A stretch of DNA of 64,000 nt, from the NCBI RefSeq assembly GCF_029784165.1, contig NC_073696.1, positions 241,722,892-241,786,891 of the forward strand, written 5' to 3'. Origin of the DNA: Wyeomyia smithii. Taxonomy: Eukaryota > Arthropoda > Insecta > Diptera > Culicidae. The translations under genes were made by a program, and so were the position numbers. This document shows positions 35,401-43,676 of the stretch, in pieces; the first letter of the stretch is position 1; every line of letters starts with the position of its first letter. The notes under the pieces were generated by a model. It did no database searches. It worked only from the letters and a program-made list of their open reading frames with translations, and was not told where the DNA came from.

Positions 35401-37169
35401 GATGCTTTCGCTTTTACGTTTTTTTATCAATATTTTTTAAACCAAATTGATATTTTTTCCTCTTCTAGTTCTTTAAAAATTTTAGGCATATTTTCCGATT
35501 TATTCTTGCCGTTTATAACCTTCACTGGTATTTGAGACCAAATTCGCATTTTTTAAACTTTTGAAAGAGTTGTGTATCTGACTTTCTGGTAAAAAATTCC
35601 CGATTTTTCAATATTTCACGGGATAATTTTTTTATTGCTTGTTGATTAACTAAACTTTCTAAAAATTACTACTTTTATGCAATGAAAAATGTGCTAAAGG
35701 CTTTAAAAAAGTTCCAAACTTTCCTCTTTTTTTCTCGAGCAAAAAGGTATATAACCTCTTAAAACAGGATGTGAGTTCCACTCACTTGCCCGATACTCGT
35801 TTTCTCCAGTATAGCATCTCTTTAAAGAGTTTTTCTTCTTCGTTACAACAAAAAAAGTTCAAATCTTACGCAATACTTTGTATGCATATTTATTTTTGCT
35901 TTCGAACTAATCCGACGGTTTCTGGGGATTCCGAAAAATACAACAAAACTTGACTTTGAAGTTGTTTAGCGGTCGCGTCAGTTCTGGTAAGCAAGTTTCT
36001 TCAGAATTCATTCATTTGTCACACTCATATGGTGTGACGGAAAATACAAAAAGCTACGCTAAACCAGTTTTCATGATGTTATCTAAGAAATTCATTATAT
36101 AGTGACTTGCATTTCGATGGTTTGCAGATGAGCTGGACGCGCATCACAAACATTGGCCTGAATTGATGTTCCGTAAAGGGGTTCTCACGTTAGGCGCGAA
36201 ACTACGCTGTATCTTCGCGTCGCGTGACCATAAAAAAAAACAGTGTCGATTGTCTAGGTTAATATCTAAAACATTACATCATATTTTCAACTGGAATAAC
36301 CCGCAGAAGGAAACCAGTTTTTATCTTGCAAACTGACCTGCAAACTGCAGGTATAAATCGTACAAACTGTATTTCATATTGAAAATCGATCTGTTTCATC
36401 GTCCAAAACTTCCAATCTAATAGTTAAACTGTTATCAAAGTTATAATCTCGTATAGATTAAGTACTTACGAGTGCAACTACATTAATACTACTGATCACA
36501 TCATCCAGTGCACCATTACTTCCCTCCTCGTCGAAATAGTACACGCTCTTCTTCCGATAGCTGACCGTTGCATTATGGTCGTGCCACACAATGTCCACCT
36601 TCTCCGGTCGCTCCGTGAACCGATAGGGACCCAGCTCCTTCAGGATCGGTTTAGTGCTGTGATTTTTGAGGTCCTCCGGATTAGTCCAGTTGAAAAAGTA
36701 CACATCCATCGAGAGGGGGAAAGGTGGTGAAACCCAGGCATCGTACCCCCGGGAGGTGGGCCGCAGTTTGAGTTCCTGCGCAGGATAGAGACAAACGGTC
36801 AATTGAAATCGCGGAATCTGTGCTGCAAGCTGTGATGTGAAGTCATAAAGCCGACACGGTCGGCCGGTTGAAGTCAATCACTTGCCAATGGAGGTCAATT
36901 TATCGTTTGAACCTAACCGATAATTAAAATCGATGATTTATGCTGTAGTTGGCAGTGCAATGCACACACGCCGTTACACTGCTAATTAAGGCTAGAGATG
37001 ACACTTTTAAGTTCAATTAGAATACAAAGTCGAAAACTAAACTTACCTCGTGCAGTATATCTAAGAAGACGGCTTGAAAGCAGAAGGTGAAAAATACTCC
37101 AAACGCAACCAAGATCACCCCGCCGGATGTCAGGATGCACCTTCGGTTGCAAACCTCTTTTAAGTGCAT
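20902..37169 (-). CDS. CD36/scavenger receptor class B protein, complete six-exon gene
   Basis: A two-pass membrane receptor of the CD36 family; insect members bind lipids, lipoproteins, apoptotic cells or microbes. Coding exons in transcript order: 37169-37047, 36775-36470, 26722-26516, 22011-21505, 21440-21367, 21310-20902. All joins are GT-AG and in phase, giving 541 aa. N-terminal membrane segment at residues about 11-33; C-terminal membrane segment at about 443-464; then an unusually long cytoplasmic tail of about 77 residues. Six sequons (NHS, NAT, NNS, NGS, NGT, NIS). Family landmarks: YDAWVSPPFPL, NWTNPEDL, LGPYRF, RTWNYVKQKGVSM, FYTRNNSADLIGHYNVHTG, ETACFSSGE, PSGVLNISSCRFGTPV, and SFPHFYGAD. 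Four ectodomain cysteines remain; the pair matching CD36 Cys313-Cys322 is missing. Croquemort/emp-like rather than SNMP is my impression only. Confidence 0.9.
21367..21440 (-). CDS. SCRB coding exon 5
   Basis: A 74-bp exon encoding TTGIPLDVAARLQLNI, then LMESHPNIA with a split last codon. Donor GC|GTAAGC, acceptor TTTCAG. It was recovered by following the conserved family phrase; it is too short to stand as an ORF. Confidence 0.88.
21505..22011 (-). CDS. SCRB coding exon 4: core ectodomain
   Basis: 169 codons from RNNSADLIGHYNVHTG to FYMTLEP. It contains the four ectodomain cysteines (ADHC, DMC, TAC, SSC) and three further sequons after the NNS. The acceptor has a good pyrimidine tract (TTTTTCCTCATTCCAG). 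Confidence 0.9.
22243..23565 (+). CDS. Jockey ORF1: gag-like nucleic-acid-binding protein
   Basis: 440 aa from ATG 22243 (the in-frame TTG at 22201 is not needed). It has a basic N-terminus (MAGRKKKPRIAAG), a central conserved region, then three zinc-knuckle-type motifs near residues 230-290: CRTCQRYGHGSKFC, CLNCGDSSHKKDTC, and CANCNGNHMSNFYQC. Proteins of this type coat element RNA and chaperone priming. The C-terminal part is Ser/Asn/Gln-rich and less constrained. No frameshift or stop is seen. The ORF ends 14 nt inside ORF2. Confidence 0.88.
   Translation: MAGRKKKPRIAAGRKREASLSDTSSVCSDNPFDILPEQEAGEMEVTNNETIQNIKSLKKEKVPPIVVTISSEFNIFKKELSTFVSDVKVTYQIGRRGECRLLADSVKGRDRLVQYLTDKMYKFFTYDTKNAKPFKVVLKGLTNDQTVDEIKLTLTELLGIAPTQVILMKQKSRGENSQRTGISLVNYLIHFNRNEVNNLKFFEKAHALYNVRVKWETYRKYGGGEKHITQCRTCQRYGHGSKFCNMDQKCLNCGDSSHKKDTCPVKESKNFRCANCNGNHMSNFYQCPVRLAIVKARQGKQNSISQLKPTSKQNSPSVPVTHSLPTALHTRLTYAQVTGSSNIIPPSVGSSKMTVNMGKQNTLENNCTPITPANIAAENIFSNVNCLGPITAGKLSFLQQAMFDLMNAMLQAKSMFEAIQIGTNFTIKIVSNLKFSNDFK
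23552..26212 (+). CDS. Jockey ORF2: AP-endonuclease and reverse transcriptase
   Basis: 886 aa, ATG 23552, in a different frame from ORF1. The endonuclease occupies roughly residues 1-230: NWNARS, TETFLK (catalytic Glu), GSGGGVAI, IGDFNAKH (catalytic Asp and Asn), STIDLVLTD, and SDHLPI (final catalytic pair). The RT occupies roughly 460-740: KAPGDDGI, YRPISLLSS, LDIEKAFDSVWH (motif A), GVPQGSVLGPVLYNIF, and LFCDDTSI. Motif C is therefore F-C-D-D rather than the common F/Y-A-D-D: both Asp are kept and only the variable position differs. No stop or frameshift is seen, so the copy could be competent. The C-terminal segment (IWSSCCSTRKKTLQRIQN) is typical of the clade. Confidence 0.9.
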   Translation: MILNKTIKILNWNARSLKANENELFNFLTVNNVHIAIITETFLKPNIKLKYDPNYVVHRYDRIQGSGGGVAIVIHRRIKHRALPHLETKVMETLGIEVQTELGILFIAAAYLPFQCTRELKNYFKGDLQKLTRNRSKFFIIGDFNAKHRSWNNSQSNSNGKILFNDCSSGYYSILSPNSPTCFSSVRNPSTIDLVLTDQSHVCSDLITHADFDSDHLPITFSLSHESVLNPMSSVFNYNKANWERYKTHIERNFNNELDLQNEVNIDSALEALKCAIVDARNYSVPKAQVKFDSPIIDENLQLLIRLKNVRRRQYQRSRDPVFKTNYKDLQKEIKHRFTLLRNQNFETKVEKLKPYSKPFWKLSKILKKPSKPIPVLKDGERFLVSNEQKAQRLAQQFESVHNSNLNFVSPIENEVTRQFDLISSQNFLPAEIIETNLNEIKSIIKNFKNMKAPGDDGIFNILIKHLPESTMEFLVKIFNCCFKIAYFPKLWKNAKITPILKPDKNPAEVSSYRPISLLSSISKLFERVILNRMMSHINENSIFANEQFGFRHGHSTTHQLLRVTNMIRANKSEGYSTGAALLDIEKAFDSVWHKGLIAKLQTFNFPIFLIKILKNYLTDRTLQVVYQNSKSDRFPVRAGVPQGSVLGPVLYNIFTSDLPDLPPGCTKSLFCDDTSISVKGKSLRVICSRLQKSLDIFSSYLQKWKISPNASKTQMIIFPHKPRAFFLKPNNNHVVKMNGVILSWSDKVKYLGLIYDKKLIFKEHIESIQAKCIKYTRCLYPLINRNSKLCLKNKLLIYKQIFRPAMLYAVPIWSSCCSTRKKTLQRIQNKILKMILKRPPRFGTLELHRLTGVEPLEAMSNKIINNFRQKSLQSSIATISSLYSQ
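26516..26722 (-). CDS. SCRB coding exon 3
   Basis: 69 codons from SAANRARTWNYVKQKG to the junction WFYT, phase 0 at both ends. It follows the 9.7-kb intron and precedes the intron that holds the Jockey element. Confidence 0.9.
28066..28985 (+). pseudogene. Mariner-like (DD37E type) transposase, frameshifted
   Basis: The sequence reads YERQDKIVHTYVKNPT, then (shifted) VLKAPKSTVNTVLKRNRDT, then DRAKQTKRRSGTLDRKL, then STVRRICMREGLRSYHTG and KHPNKTLKPNLVAK, then a catalytic-type MMDDETYVEMDYGQIPGQ near 28510. Frames then alternate through FWPD-like, ASCHYA and KRKLKKCGKS segments to QKLMGGIRRKVREFIRT near 28930. The order (HTH, GTL linker, second HTH, DDETY, C-terminal basic helix) matches ITmD37E transposases of mosquitoes. 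Several stops and shifts make it inactive. The second Asp region is degraded. Confidence 0.75.
29521..29689. mobile_element. Small MITE with GGGCCATCCA termini
   Basis: Begins GGGCCATCCATGTTCCACGT and ends with the complementary form GTCCACGTGGAATGTGGATG then GCCC, giving about 25 bp of inverted repeat. The interior is pyrimidine-rich (CCCCCTCTCCC). No target duplication was identified. A degraded relative may lie at 55165-55320. Confidence 0.6.
30180..31100. mobile_element. 921-bp insertion of unknown class with a 7-bp duplication
   Basis: CCTCAAT occurs at 30173-30179 and 31101-31107, and the flanks join into sequence homologous to the opposite inverted-repeat arm. The insert starts CACATCTGTTC and ends ATCTGTTCTGTG (short CACA/TGTG termini). 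It contains two direct copies of GCAGTGCTGGTACAGCGCGT (30537-30592) followed by TATAAAAACGGCACG, a TATA-like box. No ORF. Confidence 0.6.
31881..31955. repeat. Strong hairpin, 22-bp perfect stem
   Basis: GGAACCGATGAAAGCTCATC then CG (31891-31912) pairs exactly with 31923-31944 around a 10-nt loop. An outer CATGATG/CATCATG pair extends the structure. Confidence 0.85.
32067..32678. mobile_element. Nested TA-flanked MITE with CTGCCGGTA termini
   Basis: TA, then CTGCCGGTATCCGGATAACT and GTCCCAT at the left; ATGGGACAGTTATGCGGGTA and CCGGCAG, then TA, at the right. The termini pair over about 28 bp with a few mismatches. The TA flanks fit a Tc1/mariner-type MITE inserted inside the 31480-32973 element. 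An internal 15-bp perfect stem (GGGACAAAATATGCG, 32271-32285 with 32305-32319) sits near 32295. Confidence 0.6.
33107..33395. mobile_element. MITE with GGCATCCATAAATTACGT termini
   Basis: The left end GCCGACATCCATAAATCACG continues TAACGC. The right end reads GGCGTAACGTAATTTATGGA then TGCCGC. About 24 bp of termini pair. The interior repeats TACGTAACGC/GTAACGCTAAA phrases and C-rich tracts. Related in style to the 29521 MITE. Confidence 0.6.
34427..34557. repeat. Relic with CAGGGCC ... CCGGCCCTG ends
   Basis: Starts CAGGGCCCCCCTAGTCC and ends AAATCCGGCCCTG. The right end matches the terminal phrase of the hAT-like element at 51975-54549 and the fragment at 44174. No duplication was found; probably a truncated copy. 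Confidence 0.45.
34655..34800. repeat. Dispersed repeat, copy 1 of 3 in the window
   Basis: Contains CATTGGTCAAAAAGTT, GAGGCACGTGTTCTCGAA, AAATTTTGCAT and TTTCGAGAAGACGAAACTT. The same run of phrases recurs at 58836-58985, and a complementary diverged copy is near 51660-51800. Confidence 0.65.
36470..36775 (-). CDS. SCRB coding exon 2: start of the ectodomain
   Basis: 102 codons from ELKLRPTSRGYD to SSINVVAL, phase 0 at both ends, with acceptor CTGCGCAG and donor GTAAGT. It carries two sequons (NHS, NAT) and the LGPYRF motif. In-frame readthrough upstream of the acceptor is intronic. Confidence 0.9.
37047..37169 (-). CDS. SCRB coding exon 1: start and N-terminal membrane anchor
   Basis: Starts at ATG (37167-37169) and encodes 41 residues: a short basic cytoplasmic MHLKEVCNRR, a hydrophobic segment through VFFTFCFQAVF, then LDILHE before the donor GTAAGT. 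The preceding acceptor-like CCAG at 37247-37250 suggests a 5' UTR exon continuing upstream of an untraced first intron. Confidence 0.88.
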
Positions 37170-38175
37170 TCTAAATGGTCAACTTGCAACAGCAAGGGAA
37201 TTATATTCTAGAATTTGTCGGTGGGATGATGATTGTTTCAAGTGACCTGGAAAATAGTAGAGTATACAGGAGATGGTTAATACAATGTTTCACAACAAAG
37301 AAAAAAAACAAAGGCTTGTTAAATTATATGTACAGACCAATGTCATGAAAAAAGAACAATAAATTCAACAACAGGAATTTCTGTAAAAATTAAATTACCA
37401 CGTTCTTTCTATTTTTTTGTCAATCCATCAAGGCGCTAGGAATTGAGAAGCTCTGCGTCTTCGTTGGTAACAAGAAAAAGTTATACTGTGTTATAATATG
37501 CAAAGCAATGACTTGATGCTACATCCCGCTGCCGGAACTTGACATTTTGTTTTCTTTACACAAACAATTAGTGCTTCAAGACAATTGCGGGGCTAACGTT
37601 ACGATCCCACTGACACTCGATCCCAGATTCGTACAACCTAAACTGAAAAGAAAAAGAGCGCAACATCGTACCACGAGACTTACTATCCTTATCATATTTT
37701 TTATAATTTGGATTGCAACCCTCAATTATCGGAAATTGAGACTAAAATACTCTACTTAATTCAAAAATTTACTAAAAGTTCGCGAACAGCCAAAAATTTA
37801 GAAAAAAAAATCAGAGCACCATAAAACATATAATAAAATTGAGTAGAAATTGAAAACAAACTAGCATAAACAAACTGCAATTTGAATTTAAAATTATGAG
37901 ACAGTACTTAAACTGTAACTCTGTAACTGTTTAAAATTATTCGAATGTGTAACACTTGCAGATGAAAAAAAATCAATAACTGCGACCAGAATCGTTGATC
38001 TTTTATGAGATGAGCCCACGTGTCTACTGTATCCCGTACTTCTATTATTTCCCGCACTTTCGTTATATCCGGCTATTGAGAAGCGGCATGCTTATTTTTT
38101 ATCCGTCCTTGTGTATACTGATTTTTACCCTTTCTTTTTCACGCCTACTGCTCTACCAAACCGAGCTTCGTTTTT
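37170..38175. other. Upstream flank or 5' UTR of SCRB and AT-rich DNA
   Basis: 37170-37246 probably continues the SCRB leader back to an acceptor-like CCAG. Beyond that nothing is recognised. The 70-codon frame at 37547-37759 (ending in a hydrophobic LTILIIFFIIWIATL) has no identifiable homology and no flanking splice logic. Confidence 0.4.
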
Positions 38176-38456
38176 CCTACCAAGTATCGCCACTTATATT
38201 TTCCTAGAGAAGTTTTGTTGGACGACCTTCTAGCCAGTTATAATTATAAGAGAGACTTTTTTTTACCCTAGATCTCCCCTACCAAAACACGCCATTTATT
38301 AATTTCCTGGAGTAGTTTCGCTGTGCGACCTTCTGACCAGTTTTGATAATAATAGGGTCTTATTATTTATTTTGTTTAAGAGGTTTCTACCGAGATTCGA
38401 ACCCACGACCATCCGCCTAACAAAGCGGACTCTGTAACCTTGCGACCTAGCAAATA
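38176..38456 (-). mobile_element. Possible tRNA-derived SINE with a duplicated body unit
   Basis: On the - strand 38456-38385 reads like a tRNA-related head, with a clear B-box-like GGTTCGAATCTC preceded by CGTG. Downstream on that strand two about 100-bp units repeat (GACCTTCTGACCAGTTTTGA and GACCTTCTAGCCAGTTATAA, as written on the + strand). The A box is weak and there is no poly(A). It could also be a decayed tRNA gene. Confidence 0.35.
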
Positions 38457-39159
38457 AACTTATTGATTAGAAGGAACTGTGCTCCGGGTGAAATCAATCG
38501 AGAGATACAAACTCTAGCGCCTGGTAGCAATATTTTTTTATGAATACCGGATGCCTGACCCGAATACTGTGATAAAGCATCATAGAATAATTTATGAAAA
38601 CTATAGAACAAAAAATGTCTGTGTTAGAAAAATAAAAACTAAGATTCTGGCAGATATTTCTTTGAATATCCACAGTTGCAAATTCCAACTATAGAACTCA
38701 AAAATGTCTGTGTTAGAAAAAAAAACTAATATATTTGTAGGTATTTCTTTGAATATACACAGTTGAAAATTCCCTATCATGACGTTAGTTTCAGGTTAAA
38801 TCAATTTGATGCTGACAAAGCTTTAGTTACTCAACAACGATTTTTTTTTTTGATATTAATTATAGTTCGATTAGACTGAAATAAAAATATTTCACTTCAA
38901 TAATTTATTTTTTAAAGATCACTCTCTTCTTCTTTCCTGGATAATATTTCAGTGACTTTCACAAAAATAGTAACACAATAATTTCACATTACAATATATT
39001 CAAATTTTAGTTTAACCAGCAAGTTAAATCATAACAGAAAAATAATTTTAAAAATATTCACATATTTTTTTAATTTAAAAAAAAAAAACAAAAAACACTG
39101 AGAAAAATAAAAACACTGAACAGAAAAACTAAATAAATATTTGTTACAGGTTACGACAT
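38457..39159. other. AT-rich DNA with a short direct duplication
   Basis: ACTATAGAAC, then AAAAATGTCTGTGTTAGAAA, with a following 'tttctttgaatat.cacagttg' phrase, occurs twice (38602-38680 and 38689-38767), a local tandem duplication of about 88 bp. No gene seen. Confidence 0.5.
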
Positions 39160-39219
39160 TTTTTTTTTTAATATAAATAGTATTTATTTCTGCATTTCTT
39201 GGTTACATTTTTTACAAAT

Positions 39220-42200
39220 CTAGTTAAAATTACAATATTTACCAAAACGTCTTCTAAATACATGTCTGTTGTTCCATCGCATTTCTCTCACCTGTTTTTT
39301 CAAATTAAATAGATCACCTTCTCTAAACAAATTGTAACTAATGGCCCTACACACTATCCATAGGGCAGCTTTCTGTCGTTGGTTTTTTGGGTTTACTTTC
39401 CACGAAAGAATACTCTCTGCATTCGAAAACTTTAGTTTTAAATGCTTACGTAGCACTTCATTGACCCATGCCAAGACTTGATGTGCATTTTTACATGCTA
39501 TAATGCGATGCTTGTTGTCATCTGGTAATGAACATATGTCACAATTGGAACTTTGAAGACGACCAATGCCGTAGCTTAATAACTTTTCTTTATTAAGTAT
39601 CAAATCGTTCACGAAAAAATACAATCGTGACTTGTCCTCCATCAACAAAAAGCAGGATTTGATATTCTCCCAAATGTTTTCCCACTGCACAAGGGGAAAA
39701 TTATTTTCAACCTTAGGAACCACACACTTGCTGTCAATAAAATACCAATACATCAACATAACAGACTTCAAATCGAAATTCTGCTTCAAAAATTTAGCTT
39801 CTATGAGCCATTCCTTACCATTTCGGGATAGATGGCTCAAATGACTTAACTTTAACAGGTATTCTTCATTTGCATTGTTGTTTCCTGGGGGACGGGACAC
39901 GAGGCATATGGACGCTAGGCATATGGATGTTAGGCATAGTATGCTAGGCATACAGACGCGAGGCATAATGGATGTGAGGCATAATGGATACGAGGCATAC
40001 TGCCACAAGGCATAAAGGACGCGAGGCCGAATGGACGCGAGGCCGAATAGACGCGAGGCCGAATGGACGCGAGGCCGATTGGACGCGAGGCCGAATGGAC
40101 GCGAGGTCGAATGGACGCGAGGCCGAATGGACGCGAGGCCGAATGCGATGTTGTACGATCGCATGAGATCCAATTATGTAGTTCAGGTGTTATTATATTC
40201 CTAAAGAGTTTAAGTTGGGTATAATACCTTTCTTGAAACCATGCGGCGAAGACGCATAATCGAGGGCAAGGAAACGAGGCGGCACTAAGCCGCCGTGGTT
40301 TCCGCAGTCCGAGCCGGCCGCCGACCCGCCGTCGGAAGCGGCGGCCTCTCGCACCCAAACGACTGATCTACTGGTTTGCTAGGTCTACTCAAACAGAGTT
40401 TTCTTCCCTTAGTTAAGTCCGAACGAGCGGTAGCGAGTAAGGACAGCATTCGCTCGGACAGCGAGTCGGCCGAAGGCCGCGAGTGTATTGCTTTTCAAAT
40501 GACACTTTGAAGCGAAATACATGTTATCGAATGCTGTGTTGATGATGACGATAATAACACATTCCATATCACTTCCCCTTGGCCTTGTGTCCTTTCGGCC
40601 TAGCGTTTATTCGGCCTCGCGTCCGTTCGGCCTCGCGTCCATTCGGCCTCGCGTCCGTTCGGCCTCGCGTCCATTCGGCCTCGCGTCCATTCGGCCTCGC
40701 GTCCATTCGGCCTCGCGTCCATTCGGCCTCGCGTCCATATGCCTCGTGTCCGTATGCCTGCCGTCCATTATGCCTAGCGTACTATGCCTCGCGTCCGTAT
40801 GCCTCGCGTCCGTATGCCTCGCGTCTGTATGCTTAACGGGGTGTCATCGTTTCCTGACTGGTCATAAAGGATATTTTTCATGAACAGAGCTTTGCATTTG
40901 CTTTCTACATCAACCAGTCCAATGCAACCATCTTCACATCTCAAATGCAACTGATTTCGATCAACTTTGAAAACACTGTTACCCCAAAGAAACTTGCCAA
41001 TTGCAGCTTTCATTTTTCCTAATTGCAGATTACTCGGTGGAATTACTTGCGCTATATTCCAGAGCTTCGAAAGAATGAATGTATTTAAATACAGGGCTTT
41101 TGCATGAATATTCATATTCCGTATTCTGTTGTTCGACAATTGAAATTGTATATTACCAATTATATTACTATATGTAATTTTAGCCATATCTGTCCACTTG
41201 TTTGCAACGTGTAGTCCTAAAATCTTTTGCTCTGATACTTCCTTCACTAAGAACGGTCCTCCTCTGCATGAGTTAATTCTTAGGAATGATGATTTGTCCA
41301 AGTTAAATCTAATCAATGAACATAAGCTGTACGAGTGATTTATTTGAAGCATCAGATCAAACTCTTTTTCATCTCTGACGAAGATGGTTAGATCATCAGC
41401 ATATGCAGTAACAGCGAGGAACCTATCATAAACAAGAATGCCTGTGATACTACTTTGTAATTTACTTATCAATGGCTCGATGTAAATGACAAACAGCACC
41501 ATGCTCAGCGGACAACCCTGCCGGACCGATGTTTTAATTTGATTTCTTTAGTCAGGAAACCATTATAAAGTACGCTAGAAGTGGCAGAAGAATACAAATT
41601 TTCCAAACATGTCACAAGTTTTTCGGGGAAACCGTATTTCAAAAGAATTTTCCAAAGGAAACCGTGATTGACACTGTCAAAAGCTTTCATCAGGTCAAGA
41701 CTTACTAGATATCCTTTAACTCTTTTGTTCTCTTGGGATCTGGTTACTGGACGGCGTATGTTCTTAAGATTTTCAGTACATGACTTATTTTTCATACATG
41801 CCACCTGACCAGGACCAATGATTTTATCTAACATCGTCATAACTCTATTTGCAATTATCTTAGTGAAAATTTTATAATCGGTGTTGAGTAAACTTATCGG
41901 TCTATAATTATTAAAGTCTAGGTGATCACCTTTCTTTGGCACAAGTGTTATTATACCTGAAGTAAACTCTTTCGGTGGTAAATTTCCATCTATCAAGTAA
42001 GAATTATAAATGTAAGCCAGGTCAAACTTAACCACATCAAAGTTTTTAAGGTAAAATTCGTACGTTAATCCATCGGGGCCAGGAGATTTTTTTGCTGAAC
42101 ATGATTTTAAAGATTTATATATTTCGTCTGTTGATTTGGGTTCCATTAGCAGAGCTTGATCGTTTGCATTCAACATTGTATTCACAGCGTCTAGAGTGTC

Positions 42201-42479
42201 GATATTTCTTATTTCATTGAGATAAGGTTCTTTGAATTGGTTCGAAAAGTGAGTGAAAATTATTTCCCCTAATCTTTGAGGCTCAGAGGTGATAATGTTG
42301 TTATTATCTTTCAAGCGGATGAATGCGCTTGATCTTTTCAACTGCGCAGCAATTTGAAAAACACTGATTGTTTCATTATATGCCATTGTTTGCGGCCCAA
42401 GCCTAGAAACACTTTGAGATAGTCGTTCCATTTCCATTTCCATAATTCGTGATTTTGTAATCTGTAACTCATTATACAC
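39220..42479 (-). pseudogene. Reverse transcriptase ORF2 of the second L1/Tx1-like element, frameshifted and split
   Basis: Upstream part (42479-41505): KKSPGPDGLTYEFY, then NNYRPISLLNTDYK, then SLDLMKAFDSVNHGFL (motif A). A shift at the A-run near 41533 loses the VRQGCPLSMVLF frame, which resumes at 41502 and carries AVTAYADDLTIFV (motif C). The frame continues to a foldback insertion. Beyond it, at 39880-39220, lies the C-terminus with SNCDICSLPDDNKHRIIAC (CX2C-H-C finger) and the stop. The two sides of the insertion share one reading frame. Apart from the frameshift and the insertion, this RT half is intact. Confidence 0.82.
39888..40848. mobile_element. 961-bp foldback element with arms of 16-bp tandem units
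   Basis: Flanked by GTTTCCTG (39880-39887 and 40849-40856). Left arm (about 39894-40147): tandem units GACGCGAGGCCGAATG, with outer units reading GAGGCATATG instead. Right arm (about 40583-40830): the same array inverted (CATTCGGCCTCGCGTC), again with GGCATA-type units outermost. The centre (about 40160-40575) is unique and includes a GC-rich block (40250-40360) and a GAGCGGTAGCGAGTAAGGA phrase. No transposase. The outer ends share only a loose GGGACAC/GACACCCC similarity. The 8-bp duplication fits the hAT or P superfamilies. Confidence 0.85.
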
Positions 42480-43676
42480 GTCGTCTATTTGTAACTTAGG
42501 TGCAAAAGAATGTTGATAATTAACACAATATTATTATTCATTAAGCATATTAAAGTACAAACCGAAGCAACACAACAACTTCAAACAAATTTGAGAAAAA
42601 AAAACAAAGAAAGGCAAATGGTTTTGATACCCATTTACCAATTAAAATTATTCAATTACAAAAGCATTACTATTTATTTATTAGTTATTTTCAACGCAAT
42701 TCCATTTGGACAGCATTTTCAAAATAAAAACAGTCGAAAACCATTTCTTAAACAAAGCATGGCAATTGAAAAACAATATTTTTTTTAAAATAAATTAGAA
42801 TCGAAAACAATATAAGGGAAAATCCAATCTTTATGAGGTTTGATTAAAAATTAAATAAGAACTAGTTTATAATTATAGTTTAATAACAGTTTCACACTGT
42901 AAACCACTTTCTTTGAAAAGAGAAGCGTGGTTGGTAAAAACAACGTTTGAAATTCTTCAACTAAAATTTATTATGAAAGTTTAAAATATTCCCCAAATGC
43001 TGGATTTTTTGTATAAACTAGCATAGGCACAAGCTTTGAAAATATGGATTTAACTCAAGAGTCTCAACGAGAAACGTTAGAATTTTCTTTTAATGTATTT
43101 TCGAAAGATTTCTGCTGCTACATTATTCTTTCCAAAGGGGGAAGATGTGGCCAAAACCATCCAACCACATCATCAGTTTTAAAATTTAATAATTTGACGT
43201 TCTAATACGAAGCCTTCTTTAATACAGTTTCGATTTACCAACTCTTGGAGTTCAATTATACGCGTTTATTATTTGTACAAAACGATTGCCTAATAAAATA
43301 GTAAGAGGACGTATCCAACACACGACCACATAACTGACATAGAATCAGGCTTCCGTTCTCTTGATTTTTGCCCAAATTTCCTTTTCTACCTGCCAAACCC
43401 CTTGGAGAACTAGACTTTCTCTCACACAGAGTGAGTAATTTTCACATTTAGGCGTAGAGTATTTCAGTCGCAGAGTTCCTTTGCACTCTTTATCATCACG
43501 TGTTAGGGATAAACATTTATTTGCTCTCTCAGTTCAAGAGGGAGTAGTTTTCGTTAGCTTCTCCTTTACTAGAAGAGAAGTTGGCCAAATATCAAACTAT
43601 TTAGGTTCACATTGAAGCCACATCCTAACCGTTTTCGAATATAATATTATAGGAAGATTCACAACTCACCATGGGT

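Larger units (their letters stand above)
26723..36469 (-). other. SCRB intron 2 (9.7 kb), a nested transposon cluster
   Basis: From 26723 to about 27800 and from 33400 to 36469, no gene or clear element was recognised apart from the small items listed separately. The middle (about 28-33.4 kb) is a stack of DNA transposon relics. Acceptor CTCAG at 26723-26727 and donor GTAAGT at 36469 bound it. Confidence 0.85.
39160..42500 (-). mobile_element. Second L1/Tx1-like non-LTR retrotransposon, 5'-truncated
   Basis: The - strand holds reverse transcriptase and C-terminal finger but no ORF1 or endonuclease, so the copy is 5'-truncated near 42500. Its 3' UTR carries AATAAA (complement near 39187) and ends in an A run (T11 at 39160-39170 on the + strand). 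It is of the same broad group as the element at 0.7-5 kb but a different family, since the proteins differ at most positions. No target duplication could be fixed. It is interrupted by the foldback element at 39888-40848. Confidence 0.8.

Noticed and set aside
36776..36877. Extension of SCRB exon 2 upstream (in-frame open codons)
   Set aside because: A good acceptor CTGCGCAG precedes GAACTC, and joining to exon 1 gives the conserved LHEELKLRPTSRGYDAW; the extension has no family match.
37547..37759. 70-aa frame with a C-terminal hydrophobic segment
   Set aside because: Short, AT-rich hydrophobic tail, no homology recognised, no expression signals; kept as spacer.
38385..38456. Functional tRNA gene on the - strand
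   Set aside because: A B-box-like sequence is present but a convincing acceptor stem and A box could not be paired; a tRNA-derived SINE head is likelier.
40521..40883. Long frames with repeating RPFGLASIRPRV peptides on both strands
   Set aside because: They are translations of the 16-bp tandem units of the foldback element; the period of 16 aa equals 48 bp, three units, and the frames occur on both strands of both arms.
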